Source: Bifidobacterium breve (GTDB lineage: Bacteria > Actinomycetota > Acidimicrobiia > Acidimicrobiales > Acidimicrobilacustridaceae). From it: 40,852 bases of DNA. The notes under the pieces were generated by a model. It had not been told where the DNA came from, did not search any database, and was given only the letters and a program-made list of their open reading frames with translations. Of the stretch, positions 8,134 through 15,390 are shown piece by piece; position 1 is the first letter of the stretch; every line of letters begins with the position of its first letter. The stretch lies in the NCBI GenBank assembly GCA_945862505.1, contig CAMAYJ010000012.1, positions 1 through 40,852 on the forward strand, in the 5' to 3' direction. The position numbers were made by a program, and so were the translations under genes.

Positions 8134-9722
8134 TTTTGATTTCGTTTCGAAAAGTACTGAATGCCGATAGCCGGGCCGACAATGACCATCGCCAGAAGGA
8201 GCACGACGAGAAGCGTCAGTGTTTGAGAACTCGTCCATCCTCCCGGCGCCGCTAATGACACCGGAATTGCACTTGCTAATGAATTACTTCCTCCGGCGGA
8301 ATTGACTACCGAACAATCTTCCGTGGCCGGATCACAGTCGGTTCCCGATGCCGCGGTTGCCGCTGCTGCGGCCTCAGCGCCTGCCGCACCGGCTCCGGAA
8401 CCACCCGCAGACCCTGCACCGGAATTTGTTGCGGTGGGTTGGCCTGCTGCCCCACCAGTTCCAGCAGCGCATTGGGTCACGTTGATTTTGTCGCAGTCAG
8501 AGGGAAACGGCGCATTTTTTGCCAGCAGGTTTGTTCCATCCGGCGAAAAAGTCGGGTTGTTACAGCTTTTGACATCGACTGATTGAACCTCGACCCCAGG
8601 TATTTTCCGGATTTGCTCAAGGCTTGATGACACCAGATTGATTGGGAGTGGCGAATAGCCGAGTGATGCAGACTGCTGTTGCGCCTGGCACATCGCGTAG
8701 TAGGTGAACGCTCCAAGCGTCCTACCTTTTGCCGCATTGAATTGCCCTCGAATTGTTGTCGGCAGAATGAAATATGAGTACGACGACAGTTGGTAATTGC
8801 GTGGATCGGTGTCGTTGTACACATCATCGAGAATTTGAGTCAGGTAATTGGGCGAAGCAGCGTCTGTATTGATTCGAGCCTTCAGTAGTGAGACCGACAC
8901 GTTCGTCGGGCTGGGCTCTGTGTAGAAGCCGGCCTTATTCAGCACTTTTGCGACTGGGAACCTTGAGCCAATCGCATAGGAGTAATTCACGTATCCAATT
9001 GATCCCTCAGCAAAACCCTGCGTCACGTAACCCGTGATGCCAAGATCGCCTGCCTGTGCCTTCATCCCAGTAATCGTGGGATAGGTGGAGGTTGCGCCAC
9101 ACGCAGGTGCTCTTCCCGAGCGTCGGCAGTAGTCGTTCCAGAGCGGCCCGTGTTGGCTGATCATCCATCGTGTGAACTGCGCTGTCGAACCGGAACCGTC
9201 CGAACGTACGACGGGAACTACTGGGCGATCAGGCATTGTCAGCCCGGGATTGTCCGCTGCAATCGCAGGATCATTCCATCTTGTGATCGCACCGGTGAAC
9301 AGTTTGGTTACGTTCTCACCTGAAAGTCGGAGATTGGTGACACGTTGTCCGTTGATCTTCAAGTTGTAAATAAACGAGGTGCCACCGGCCGTTACCGGAA
9401 TATATGCATAGCTTCCCGGAGCGGGATTTTCAGGCGCCGAACCATCTTCCGGTTGAAACTGAAACGGAATATCAGAAGCTGCGTAATCAACGGTTCCGTT
9501 TAGGAAATTTTTGCGACCTGCGCTGGATCCGCTTGGGTTGTAGTCAACGGTGATTCCAAATTGTTTGACATTGACGCGCATCGCATCGATGGCAACCGCA
9601 GACCAGGAGGAGCCTTCGCCAGAAATTCGCTGATAGCTCGCCTGTGCCTCAGCACTCGGGCCTGAAGCACCAATGACGGATGCCACGAGTCCGAACAGAA
9701 CCAACGCCCATACCTTTTTCAT
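8130..9722 (-). CDS. pstS: Phosphate-binding protein PstS with C-terminal membrane anchor
   Basis: This 530-residue phosphate-binding component carries the PstS signatures in order: ISGEGSSW after the signal peptide, VDYNPSGSSAGRKNFLNGTVDYAASDIPF, YIPVTAGGTSFIYNL, LFTGAITRWNDPAI and RSDGSGSTAQFTRW, which supplies ligand contacts. The protein does not end with the binding domain. It continues into a Cys-containing segment, an Ala/Gly/Ser-rich linker (~430-460), a membrane helix (TLTLLVVLLLAMVIVGPAIGI) and a basic tail. There is no lipobox, so the usual actinobacterial lipid anchor is replaced by a C-terminal helix. The gene overlaps pstA (ATGA) upstream and the 860-aa gene downstream. Low phosphate is the expected inducer. 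Confidence 0.92.
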   Translation of the reverse strand: MKKVWALVLFGLVASVIGASGPSAEAQASYQRISGEGSSWSAVAIDAMRVNVKQFGITVDYNPSGSSAGRKNFLNGTVDYAASDIPFQFQPEDGSAPENPAPGSYAYIPVTAGGTSFIYNLKINGQRVTNLRLSGENVTKLFTGAITRWNDPAIAADNPGLTMPDRPVVPVVRSDGSGSTAQFTRWMISQHGPLWNDYCRRSGRAPACGATSTYPTITGMKAQAGDLGITGYVTQGFAEGSIGYVNYSYAIGSRFPVAKVLNKAGFYTEPSPTNVSVSLLKARINTDAASPNYLTQILDDVYNDTDPRNYQLSSYSYFILPTTIRGQFNAAKGRTLGAFTYYAMCQAQQQSASLGYSPLPINLVSSSLEQIRKIPGVEVQSVDVKSCNNPTFSPDGTNLLAKNAPFPSDCDKINVTQCAAGTGGAAGQPTATNSGAGSAGGSGAGAAGAEAAAAATAASGTDCDPATEDCSVVNSAGGSNSLASAIPVSLAAPGGWTSSQTLTLLVVLLLAMVIVGPAIGIQYFSKRNQK

Positions 9723-10951
9723 GACTGCTCCGTTTCGATATCAGGCTCGATGCGTTTCAGGTCCCGCAGCGAACGGCTTTCTGCTCGTTTTCGCTGGCGA
9801 GAGGAAAGCTGTCCGGCCGGCCGGCCGCCAATCAGTCGAGCCACTGCGAACAACACAAGAACCAACACCATCAAGACCGCCGCAGTAGCAAATCCACGGG
9901 CGATAAGAGCCGGTTGTGGTGACTGGACGAATTCGAACACCGACAGCGGTAGCGAAACCATGGGATCGCGCAGCGGATTGACATTCAGGGTCGATGCAAA
10001 CCCGGAAGTGAGCAGCACCGGTGCGGTCTCGCCGATACCACGAGCAACACCGAGAATGACTGCAGTACCGAGTCCGGGGCGAGCCGTTGGCAGAACCACA
10101 TGCCAGACAGTGCGGCGTTCCGGGGCCCCGAGTGATGCAGAGGCCTCGCGAAGGTTTCCTGGAACCAACCGGATAACGACATCTGCTGACCGGATAATGA
10201 TCGGCAGCATCATGATGCTCACCGCAAGGGCTGCGGCGAGTCCCGATCGTGGTAGTCCGAGAATCAGGATGAAGGTTGCGAAAATAAAGAGTCCGGCAAG
10301 GATCGATGGGAGAGCCGACATGGCGTCGACCACTGTTCTCACTAACCGATTGAAACGACCCCGCGTTTCGTTGAGGAAAACTGCGCAGGCGATTCCCAGA
10401 GGAACAGTCAATACGATCGCGATGCCGATGATGATGAGCGTTCCGATAATCGAATGTTGGATTCCCCCGACAGACAGCGGGTCAGCTGGTCCCGCCTCGC
10501 TCATATCCTCGGTGTACAAATTCCACGTGACAAGCGCATCTCGTCCACGCCACAAAGTGAACGCCACTACTGATGCAAGAGCCGCCAAAGCGAGGGCCCC
10601 CGATGCAGCCAAAATCGCTGTCATTACTTTGTCGACGACAATGGGACTTGGATTCGTGAGCGAGACCAGTAGCGCGTAGAGGCCAAGGAAGATAAAGAAC
10701 GCAACCACGACAAATCCGACCGAACCCTGCAGCGGTGCAAGAAGTCCGAACAACAAATAGGTCACGGCAATGGCACTCGCACCGGCGCCCAAAATGTTGC
10801 CAAGGTCCTCGCGGGAAATGCCAGCAATCCTCCGCGTGTTCGACGGGGGAAGTGCGATTGGTGATATTTGCGGGAGAGTGGTTTTCGGACGCTGAGACTC
10901 CACGTTTCCCACCTGGTCTCCCACCGAGTCGGATTTCTCCAAAATCGTCAT
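9719..10951 (-). CDS. pstA: Phosphate ABC transporter permease PstA, N-terminally extended
   Basis: One of the two membrane subunits of the phosphate importer. The C-terminal ~290 residues have the normal PstA layout: GGIQHSIIGTLIIIGIAIVLTVPLGIACAVFLNE, DAMSALPSILAGLFIFA, and the EAA-type loop EASASLGAPERRTVWHVVLPTARPGLGTAVILGVARGIGETAPVL. The protein is 410 residues, against ~280-300 in most PstA. The extra N-terminus holds a polar stretch (1-45) and at least two additional hydrophobic segments (~55-98), which may contact the unusual surface partners. It overlaps pstC and pstS by 4 bp each. Confidence 0.93.
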   Translation of the reverse strand: MTILEKSDSVGDQVGNVESQRPKTTLPQISPIALPPSNTRRIAGISREDLGNILGAGASAIAVTYLLFGLLAPLQGSVGFVVVAFFIFLGLYALLVSLTNPSPIVVDKVMTAILAASGALALAALASVVAFTLWRGRDALVTWNLYTEDMSEAGPADPLSVGGIQHSIIGTLIIIGIAIVLTVPLGIACAVFLNETRGRFNRLVRTVVDAMSALPSILAGLFIFATFILILGLPRSGLAAALAVSIMMLPIIIRSADVVIRLVPGNLREASASLGAPERRTVWHVVLPTARPGLGTAVILGVARGIGETAPVLLTSGFASTLNVNPLRDPMVSLPLSVFEFVQSPQPALIARGFATAAVLMVLVLVLFAVARLIGGRPAGQLSSRQRKRAESRSLRDLKRIEPDIETEQS

Positions 10952-11976
10952 GCTTCGCTACTCGCACCGGATCGCGATCGAGCGACAAACGCCGATGCGA
11001 TGAAATTGACGACAAGCGTCATGGCAAAGAGGGCTAAGCCGGCTGCCATGAGCGCCGAAAGGCCGAATGACGAAGCTTCCTTATACCCCAGAGCAATCAG
11101 ACTTGACACCGAATTTCCCCCCGTTTCGAGTATTCGGAATTTGATGTCGAAACTGGGCGAAATAATCAGCAGTACTGCGATCGTCTCTCCGAGTGCTCGT
11201 CCGAGCCCGAGCATCGTTCCTCCGATGATTCCCCCGCGGGCAAACGGCAACGAAACAACTCGAATTGCTCCCCAGCGTGTCGCTCCCAAAGCGAAGGCAC
11301 CTTCTCGCTCGCCTAGGGGAACCTGTGAAAAGACCTCACGCATCACCGAGCTTTGAATCGGCATCACCATGAGAGCGACGACGACACCAGCGATGAAGGC
11401 AGAAGCTGTAAACGCAGACGCGTTCGGTAACGCACTATTTGACTCGGCTCCTTCCACACTGAATATGGGGATCCAGCCAAACCATGTTGAGATCCACCGG
11501 GAAAGGCCAATTACTCCTGGTTGAAAGAAGAACAGCCCCCAGAGTCCATAGACCACGCTGGGAACAGCAGCCATCAGATCAACAAGTGATACCAAAATTC
11601 CGCGGAAACGCGCAGGAGCGATATTCGTAATGAAAAGCGCGGTGCCAAGCGATATAGGGATAGCGATTGCAATTGCCACCAATGCGATCAAAACCGTGCC
11701 TAGAAGAACTGACCCAATGCCGAATCGACCTCGATCCGGTTCCCATTCGGTGGTGGTGAGGAACGAAACTCCAGTTTCGCTAAGTGCATCAAAGGCCTGA
11801 ACGCCGAGAAAGACGCCTACGGCAACCATGATGGCCAGCACTGCGATGCCCGTTGAGGACAAACCAACTCTGAAAATTCGATCGTTTCGATCTCGAACAG
11901 TATTGATAGTCCGCGGATCTGGTTCGCGACTCTCTGGCTCCGTTTGCGGAACGAATGTCTCGGTTTGGGTCAGCAT
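10948..11976 (-). CDS. pstC: Phosphate ABC transporter permease PstC
   Basis: This 342-residue partner permease of PstA has a polar N-terminus, about six membrane segments and characteristic PstC stretches: GSVLLGTVLIALVAIAIAIPISLGTALFI, DLMAAVPSVVYGLWGLFFF and the coupling loop EGAFALGATRWGAIRVVSLPFARGGIIGGTMLGLGRALGETIAV that docks on PstB. The ATG at 11976 overlaps the end of a small upstream frame (ATGCTGA), which suggests translational coupling. It is the first recognisable transporter gene of the long minus-strand operon. Confidence 0.95.
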   Translation of the reverse strand: MLTQTETFVPQTEPESREPDPRTINTVRDRNDRIFRVGLSSTGIAVLAIMVAVGVFLGVQAFDALSETGVSFLTTTEWEPDRGRFGIGSVLLGTVLIALVAIAIAIPISLGTALFITNIAPARFRGILVSLVDLMAAVPSVVYGLWGLFFFQPGVIGLSRWISTWFGWIPIFSVEGAESNSALPNASAFTASAFIAGVVVALMVMPIQSSVMREVFSQVPLGEREGAFALGATRWGAIRVVSLPFARGGIIGGTMLGLGRALGETIAVLLIISPSFDIKFRILETGGNSVSSLIALGYKEASSFGLSALMAAGLALFAMTLVVNFIASAFVARSRSGASSEA

Positions 11977-12170
11977 CGCTCCACCAAATTGGAGTACTTC
12001 TCATGCTGAGTCCGCGGGCCGCGTCGAATGGCGTCGAGTCCTTTTTCGCCCAGTTCGGTAGACCCCAGGGGTCGCTCAATGAGTTTGTCGTCGGTTGGAG
12101 AACCAACGACAACTTCATTGGTCAAAAACTCTCTAGCCACAGCGGCGAATGTAGAGAGAGCGAACGACAT
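11970..12170 (-). CDS. Small uncharacterised protein between the regulator and pstC
   Basis: This is a possible 66-residue protein starting MSFALSTFAAVAREFLTNEVVVG at ATG 12170 (GGAAG just upstream) and ending ...HEKYSNLVERC, with its TGA inside the pstC start region. It is soluble and charged with no motif I recognise. Three observations favour it: it fills the gap between the regulator and pstC, it ends exactly where coupling to pstC would be expected, and its composition is protein-like. The frame could instead be a chance opening within a leader region. Confidence 0.45.
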   Translation of the reverse strand: MSFALSTFAAVAREFLTNEVVVGSPTDDKLIERPLGSTELGEKGLDAIRRGPRTQHEKYSNLVERC

Positions 12171-12172
12171 GC

Positions 12173-12220
12173 TTCCGAACTGCTGGTTACCCACAGAAGA
12201 AGGCAAGGTGAACAATTCCG
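12173..12220 (-). promoter_or_regulatory. Candidate phosphate-control region ahead of the pst operon
   Basis: On the minus strand a GTTCACC-like unit (12208-12214) is followed at 11-bp steps by weaker units, including GGTAACC and GTTCGGA. The unit and spacing resemble the 11-bp direct repeats of actinobacterial PHO boxes. Only the first unit is a good match, so this is a suggestion. Confidence 0.25.
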
Positions 12221-12222
12221 AC

Positions 12223-12885
12223 CTAGACCTTGTCGTCAAGGATGAAGCCAAACCCTCTCACCGCCCGTATTCGACGAATACCTTCCAAATTTTCGAGTTT
12301 CGTTCGAACCCGACGCACCACCGAGTCAAGCGAATCCGGGCCTTCGCAGCCGCTCTTCTCGCTCAAAACACGCTTTGACACCACCGAGCCGGGACGATCG
12401 GAAAGAACCGAGAGGACCGCAAATTCACTGGATGAGAGCCTGATTGCCTGTTCTCCCAAAGACACCGACAAGTTGCCCGGATTGAGAATGATTCCGCTTT
12501 CCGCTCTTGATATCGCGGGTCTCCTTCGAGCCACTGAACGAATTCTCGCCAGCAGGAGGCGATCGGAGATCGAACAGTCAACAAACTGATCAAATCCAGC
12601 TTCCAACGCTCCAACTACGACATCACTGTCCGCATCGTCACCGACGGCTATTGCCCGTAATCCGCCTGACTCGAGGAGTTTCGCCCACAACTCGACATCA
12701 GTCGAGGGTCCAAAGAATACGATTGGTACGCTCATCGGAGGGATTTCCGAAGTACCGGAGACGACTTCCCATCCCTCGTCACCAAGGAATCGTGCTATCC
12801 GATTAGCCCCTGGAAGACCTGCATCAACATAAACAGTGGGCGCGCTCTGCGAACCTCTCACTGCCGGCGAATTCCTAAGCCGCAT
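12223..12885 (-). CDS. OmpR/PhoB-type response regulator with degenerate receiver domain
   Basis: This 220-residue regulator has an N-terminal receiver-like domain (~18-122) and a C-terminal winged-helix DNA-binding domain (~132-220), seen in IRLSSSEFAVLSVLSDRPGSVVSKRVL and SVVRRVRTKLE...IRAVRGFGFIL. In the receiver, the strand that normally ends in the phosphate-accepting Asp reads VPIVFFGP, with Gly at the site. The conserved Lys-Pro after the GADDY-like element (GFDQFVDC) is also replaced. Phosphorylation by a sensor kinase therefore looks impossible, and no kinase gene is adjacent. It is the first gene upstream of pstC on the same strand, so it probably controls the Pst locus by another signal. 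GTG at 12888 is an alternative start. Confidence 0.88.
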   Translation of the reverse strand: MRLRNSPAVRGSQSAPTVYVDAGLPGANRIARFLGDEGWEVVSGTSEIPPMSVPIVFFGPSTDVELWAKLLESGGLRAIAVGDDADSDVVVGALEAGFDQFVDCSISDRLLLARIRSVARRRPAISRAESGIILNPGNLSVSLGEQAIRLSSSEFAVLSVLSDRPGSVVSKRVLSEKSGCEGPDSLDSVVRRVRTKLENLEGIRRIRAVRGFGFILDDKV

Positions 12886-13107
12886 CACTTGCAGGGAATC
12901 TGATCCTTCACCTCGAGCAAATTAGATGCGCTCGGTTAAGCCCTTGCTACGAACGCGCATTGCAAAGATGAACTTCAGATAAATACTTCCGTTGCTCGGA
13001 GGAGTTCGCCGTCGAACCGTAAGGACGGCCTCTCAAAGCGCTGGTAGTAAGCAACAAATTTGGCCAGAGTCGTTTGCAGACATTCGACGTGAGGCTGCGT
13101 CGCAGAT

Positions 13108-13917
13108 TTAACGGCCGACGAGACCGGCATCGACCTTCATCTGAAGACCAGTCACGTAACGGGCTTCGTCACTGGCGAGATACACAACCGCGTTCGACAC
13201 ATCGATTGGTTCGATGAACTCAACCGGCATGGTGTTCATGAACACCGGGCCAACGGTGGTTGCACGCTCCTCGATCAGTGCACCAAGCCCAGGAACATCA
13301 CCCATCGGTGTCGTGACACCGGCCTGATGAATCGAGTTGGCGCGGATGTTGTACTCGCCGTATTCGATGGCAAGCGCGTTCACGATGCCAACGAGTCCGT
13401 GCTTGGCTGCGGTGTAGGAAAGCGTGAAGGGTTGGCCCTTGAGACCGGCAGACGAACTGATCACGATGAAGCAACCGCCTTCGCCGCGCTCGAGAAAATG
13501 CGGAAGCACTGCCTGCACCGTGTTGTAGGCGCCGGTGAGGTTGACGTCGATGACGTCCTGCCACTGGTCCTGAGTCATCTCATGGGTACGGGCCCAGTTA
13601 AGAATGCCGGCATTGGCAACAACAGTGGTGATGAAACCGAGTTCATCGATGCCGCGCTTTGCGAGTGCCTTAAGCGCATCGGGTTCGCGAACATCGACGT
13701 GATCCCAAATGACACGTTGGCCGGTGGCCTCAACAAGACGAACAGTTTCGGCGAGATCTTCCGGGGTCGCGGGACGGACACCGCTCGTGCCAACAGGGCC
13801 GCAGATGTCGCTGATGATGACATCGGCGCCTTCTTCGGCCATGCGGACCGCATGGGAACGGCCCTGGCCTCGTGCTGCTCCAGTGATGAACGCGACCTTG
13901 CCTGCGAGACGATCCAC
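13108..13917 (-). CDS. Mycofactocin-type SDR family oxidoreductase
   Basis: This 269-residue NAD(P)-binding short-chain dehydrogenase has GKVAFITGAARGQGRSHAVRMAEEGADVI as its cofactor site, NAG at ~110, catalytic Ser in VISSSAG, YTAAK as the Tyr-x-x-x-Lys pair, and a C-terminal YLASDEARYVTGLQMKVDAG. The ARGQGRSHA version of the glycine motif, and an insert after the second strand (SDICGPVGTSG...), match the mycofactocin-coupled SDR group, which keeps its nicotinamide bound and passes electrons to mycofactocin. GTG 13917 is chosen because GGGGAG lies four bases upstream. No mycofactocin biosynthesis gene is in the window. The substrate is unknown, probably an alcohol. Confidence 0.88.
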   Translation of the reverse strand: MDRLAGKVAFITGAARGQGRSHAVRMAEEGADVIISDICGPVGTSGVRPATPEDLAETVRLVEATGQRVIWDHVDVREPDALKALAKRGIDELGFITTVVANAGILNWARTHEMTQDQWQDVIDVNLTGAYNTVQAVLPHFLERGEGGCFIVISSSAGLKGQPFTLSYTAAKHGLVGIVNALAIEYGEYNIRANSIHQAGVTTPMGDVPGLGALIEERATTVGPVFMNTMPVEFIEPIDVSNAVVYLASDEARYVTGLQMKVDAGLVGR

Positions 13918-13943
13918 AACACTCCCCTTACACAATCAGCGAT

Positions 13944-13959
13944 TCGGTCGGGCGACCGA
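13944..13959. promoter_or_regulatory. Palindrome in the divergent SDR/cupin promoter region
   Basis: TCGGTCG-GG-CGACCGA is a perfect 7-bp inverted repeat with a 2-bp centre, lying in the 95-bp gap between two divergent genes. The position suits an operator serving either or both; no regulator is identified. Confidence 0.4.
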
Positions 13960-14012
13960 TCAGGTGGCAAAGAGTAGTCACTGTCGAGAGGAACCATCTC
14001 TAGAATCCGAAG

Positions 14013-14504
14013 ATGATCTCTGGTCGCCGCAACCTCCCTCGAAACATCCTGATCGCCCTCACCATCACCGTGGGTGTCTTGGCGGCGGGGTGTTCAAGCG
14101 ACAGTTCGACCTCAGGTTCAAGCACCCCCACCTCCACCGCCGCCGGAACCACAGGCAAACCTGAATCTTCGGTTGTGCTCAACAAACAAGCACAAACTGT
14201 GCTCGATCAATTACTTCAATACCCAAGTGCGTCCCAAGCACAGGTGTCCTCAGCGATCCTCACCATTGCGCCTGGAGTTTCGACTGGCCTGCACAAGCAC
14301 GATGCTCCGATGTACGCATACATCCTTGAAGGGACCCTCACCGTGACCTACGAGGGGGGCATCGTGAAAGAGTTCTCCGCCGGTTCCGCAATTCTTGAAG
14401 CTGTCGGCACACCGCATAACGGTGAAAACAAAACCGATAAGCCGGTGAAGATTTTGGTCGTCAACATCGGCGCCGAAGGCGTTGCAAACTCGGTCACGCT
14501 GTAA
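14013..14504 (+). CDS. Cupin-domain lipoprotein
   Basis: This 163-residue protein has a lipoprotein signal (LTITVGVLAAGC, lipobox LAAGC), a Ser/Thr-rich tether (~28-50) and a single cupin barrel. The metal-binding first cupin motif is visible as GLHKHDAPMYAYILEGTLTVTYEGG, and the second is recognisable as GSAILEAVGTPHNGENKTDKPVKILVV. It should sit on the outer face of the membrane. Small secreted cupins bind a metal and a small ligand or act as dioxygenases or isomerases; which applies is not visible. It diverges from the SDR and converges with the 14520-15383 gene, 15 bp away. Confidence 0.85.
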   Translation: MISGRRNLPRNILIALTITVGVLAAGCSSDSSTSGSSTPTSTAAGTTGKPESSVVLNKQAQTVLDQLLQYPSASQAQVSSAILTIAPGVSTGLHKHDAPMYAYILEGTLTVTYEGGIVKEFSAGSAILEAVGTPHNGENKTDKPVKILVVNIGAEGVANSVTL

Positions 14505-14519
14505 TACAGCAGCGACTCA

Positions 14520-15383
14520 TCAGTTGTTTAACGCTTCGGCGAAGCACTCACTCGCAATTCGAGTGAGGACAAACGCTTGCTCCCAACGATCGCTCTCTTC
14601 TTCAAGATCACCGTTAGGTGTCGGAAACTTCCGGGCGTATCCGATGTCTGCGGGAAGAAGTTCGGGGGCAAAGCCGATCTGCAAGTCGAGTACCGGTTGC
14701 CGGTCATTCGCAGCGTTCGAAATAAAGCCAGCAAATGCTTTTGTCCACATCGCACGAAAGTGGCTGACAGGTGCGACATCTTCATCGCCCGCACCAACAT
14801 TGATCTGAACACAGCCACCAGTTCCGATGCGGCCATGCATGTATCGGACTCGTTCCATAACCGGCGCGAGTTGTTCAATCTTCGCGGTCATGTCACTAAC
14901 AGGCATGTCGTGGCCGGTGTACCAATGAGAAAAGTCGCCGTTGAAACGAATTTCCGGAAATCGCTCGATAAGTCTGAGTGTGCGCCAAATGTCTTGGGTC
15001 ATCGTGGCGCGGTGCGTTTCGATGAGAAGCGGGATGCCGGCAGTCGAGCTCGCTTCAAGCACTTCCTCAGTCAGGCGATCGGCTTCGGCATCGGATTCCA
15101 TTCCCGTGCCCACCATCAGCGTGCTGCATGCAATCCCTTGATCGGCCCATTCTTTGGCCCGTTCAACGAGCCCGCCGGGAACGATTCGAATGTCAAAGGT
15201 GATCGGAACCAAACCAAGTTCATGACATAGCAATGGACTCGCACCCTGGATGCCCTGATAACCAGCCTCCTTGGCGGCTTCCAGAATCGCCCGCTCATCG
15301 CCGACAGGGCCGCTGCTCCATTCGGGCAGGAGCCATGTACTTCCCATATTCAGGTCACGTCGAAAACTTGGAATCGTTGTCAT
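14520..15383 (-). CDS. Sugar-phosphate isomerase/epimerase-like TIM-barrel protein
   Basis: The 287-residue product resembles xylose-isomerase-like TIM-barrel enzymes. Likely metal ligands occur in LLIETHRATMTQD (Glu), FNGDFSHWYTGHDM (Asp and His) and VRYMHGRIGTGG (His). It is the last gene of the seven-gene minus-strand run, starting 7 bp after the P450 stop with GAGAG ahead of its ATG. Family members isomerise sugars, inositols or hydroxy-acids using a divalent metal; the substrate here is unknown. Confidence 0.75.
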   Translation of the reverse strand: MTTIPSFRRDLNMGSTWLLPEWSSGPVGDERAILEAAKEAGYQGIQGASPLLCHELGLVPITFDIRIVPGGLVERAKEWADQGIACSTLMVGTGMESDAEADRLTEEVLEASSTAGIPLLIETHRATMTQDIWRTLRLIERFPEIRFNGDFSHWYTGHDMPVSDMTAKIEQLAPVMERVRYMHGRIGTGGCVQINVGAGDEDVAPVSHFRAMWTKAFAGFISNAANDRQPVLDLQIGFAPELLPADIGYARKFPTPNGDLEEESDRWEQAFVLTRIASECFAEALNN

Positions 15384-15390
15384 TGCACTC

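Noticed and set aside
8134-8238. Longer start for the 860-aa protein
   Set aside because: It would overlap pstS heavily and hide the signal peptide; ATG 8133 has the ATGA overlap seen at neighbouring junctions.
9750-10679. Long open frame on the plus strand opposite pstA
   Set aside because: Its product is Arg/Ser/Thr-rich without any domain pattern, and pstA on the other strand is unmistakable; a mirror effect of codon bias.
12889-13107. Gap upstream of the regulator, searched for an RNA gene, PHO box or terminator
   Set aside because: I saw only short imperfect repeats; nothing good enough to call.
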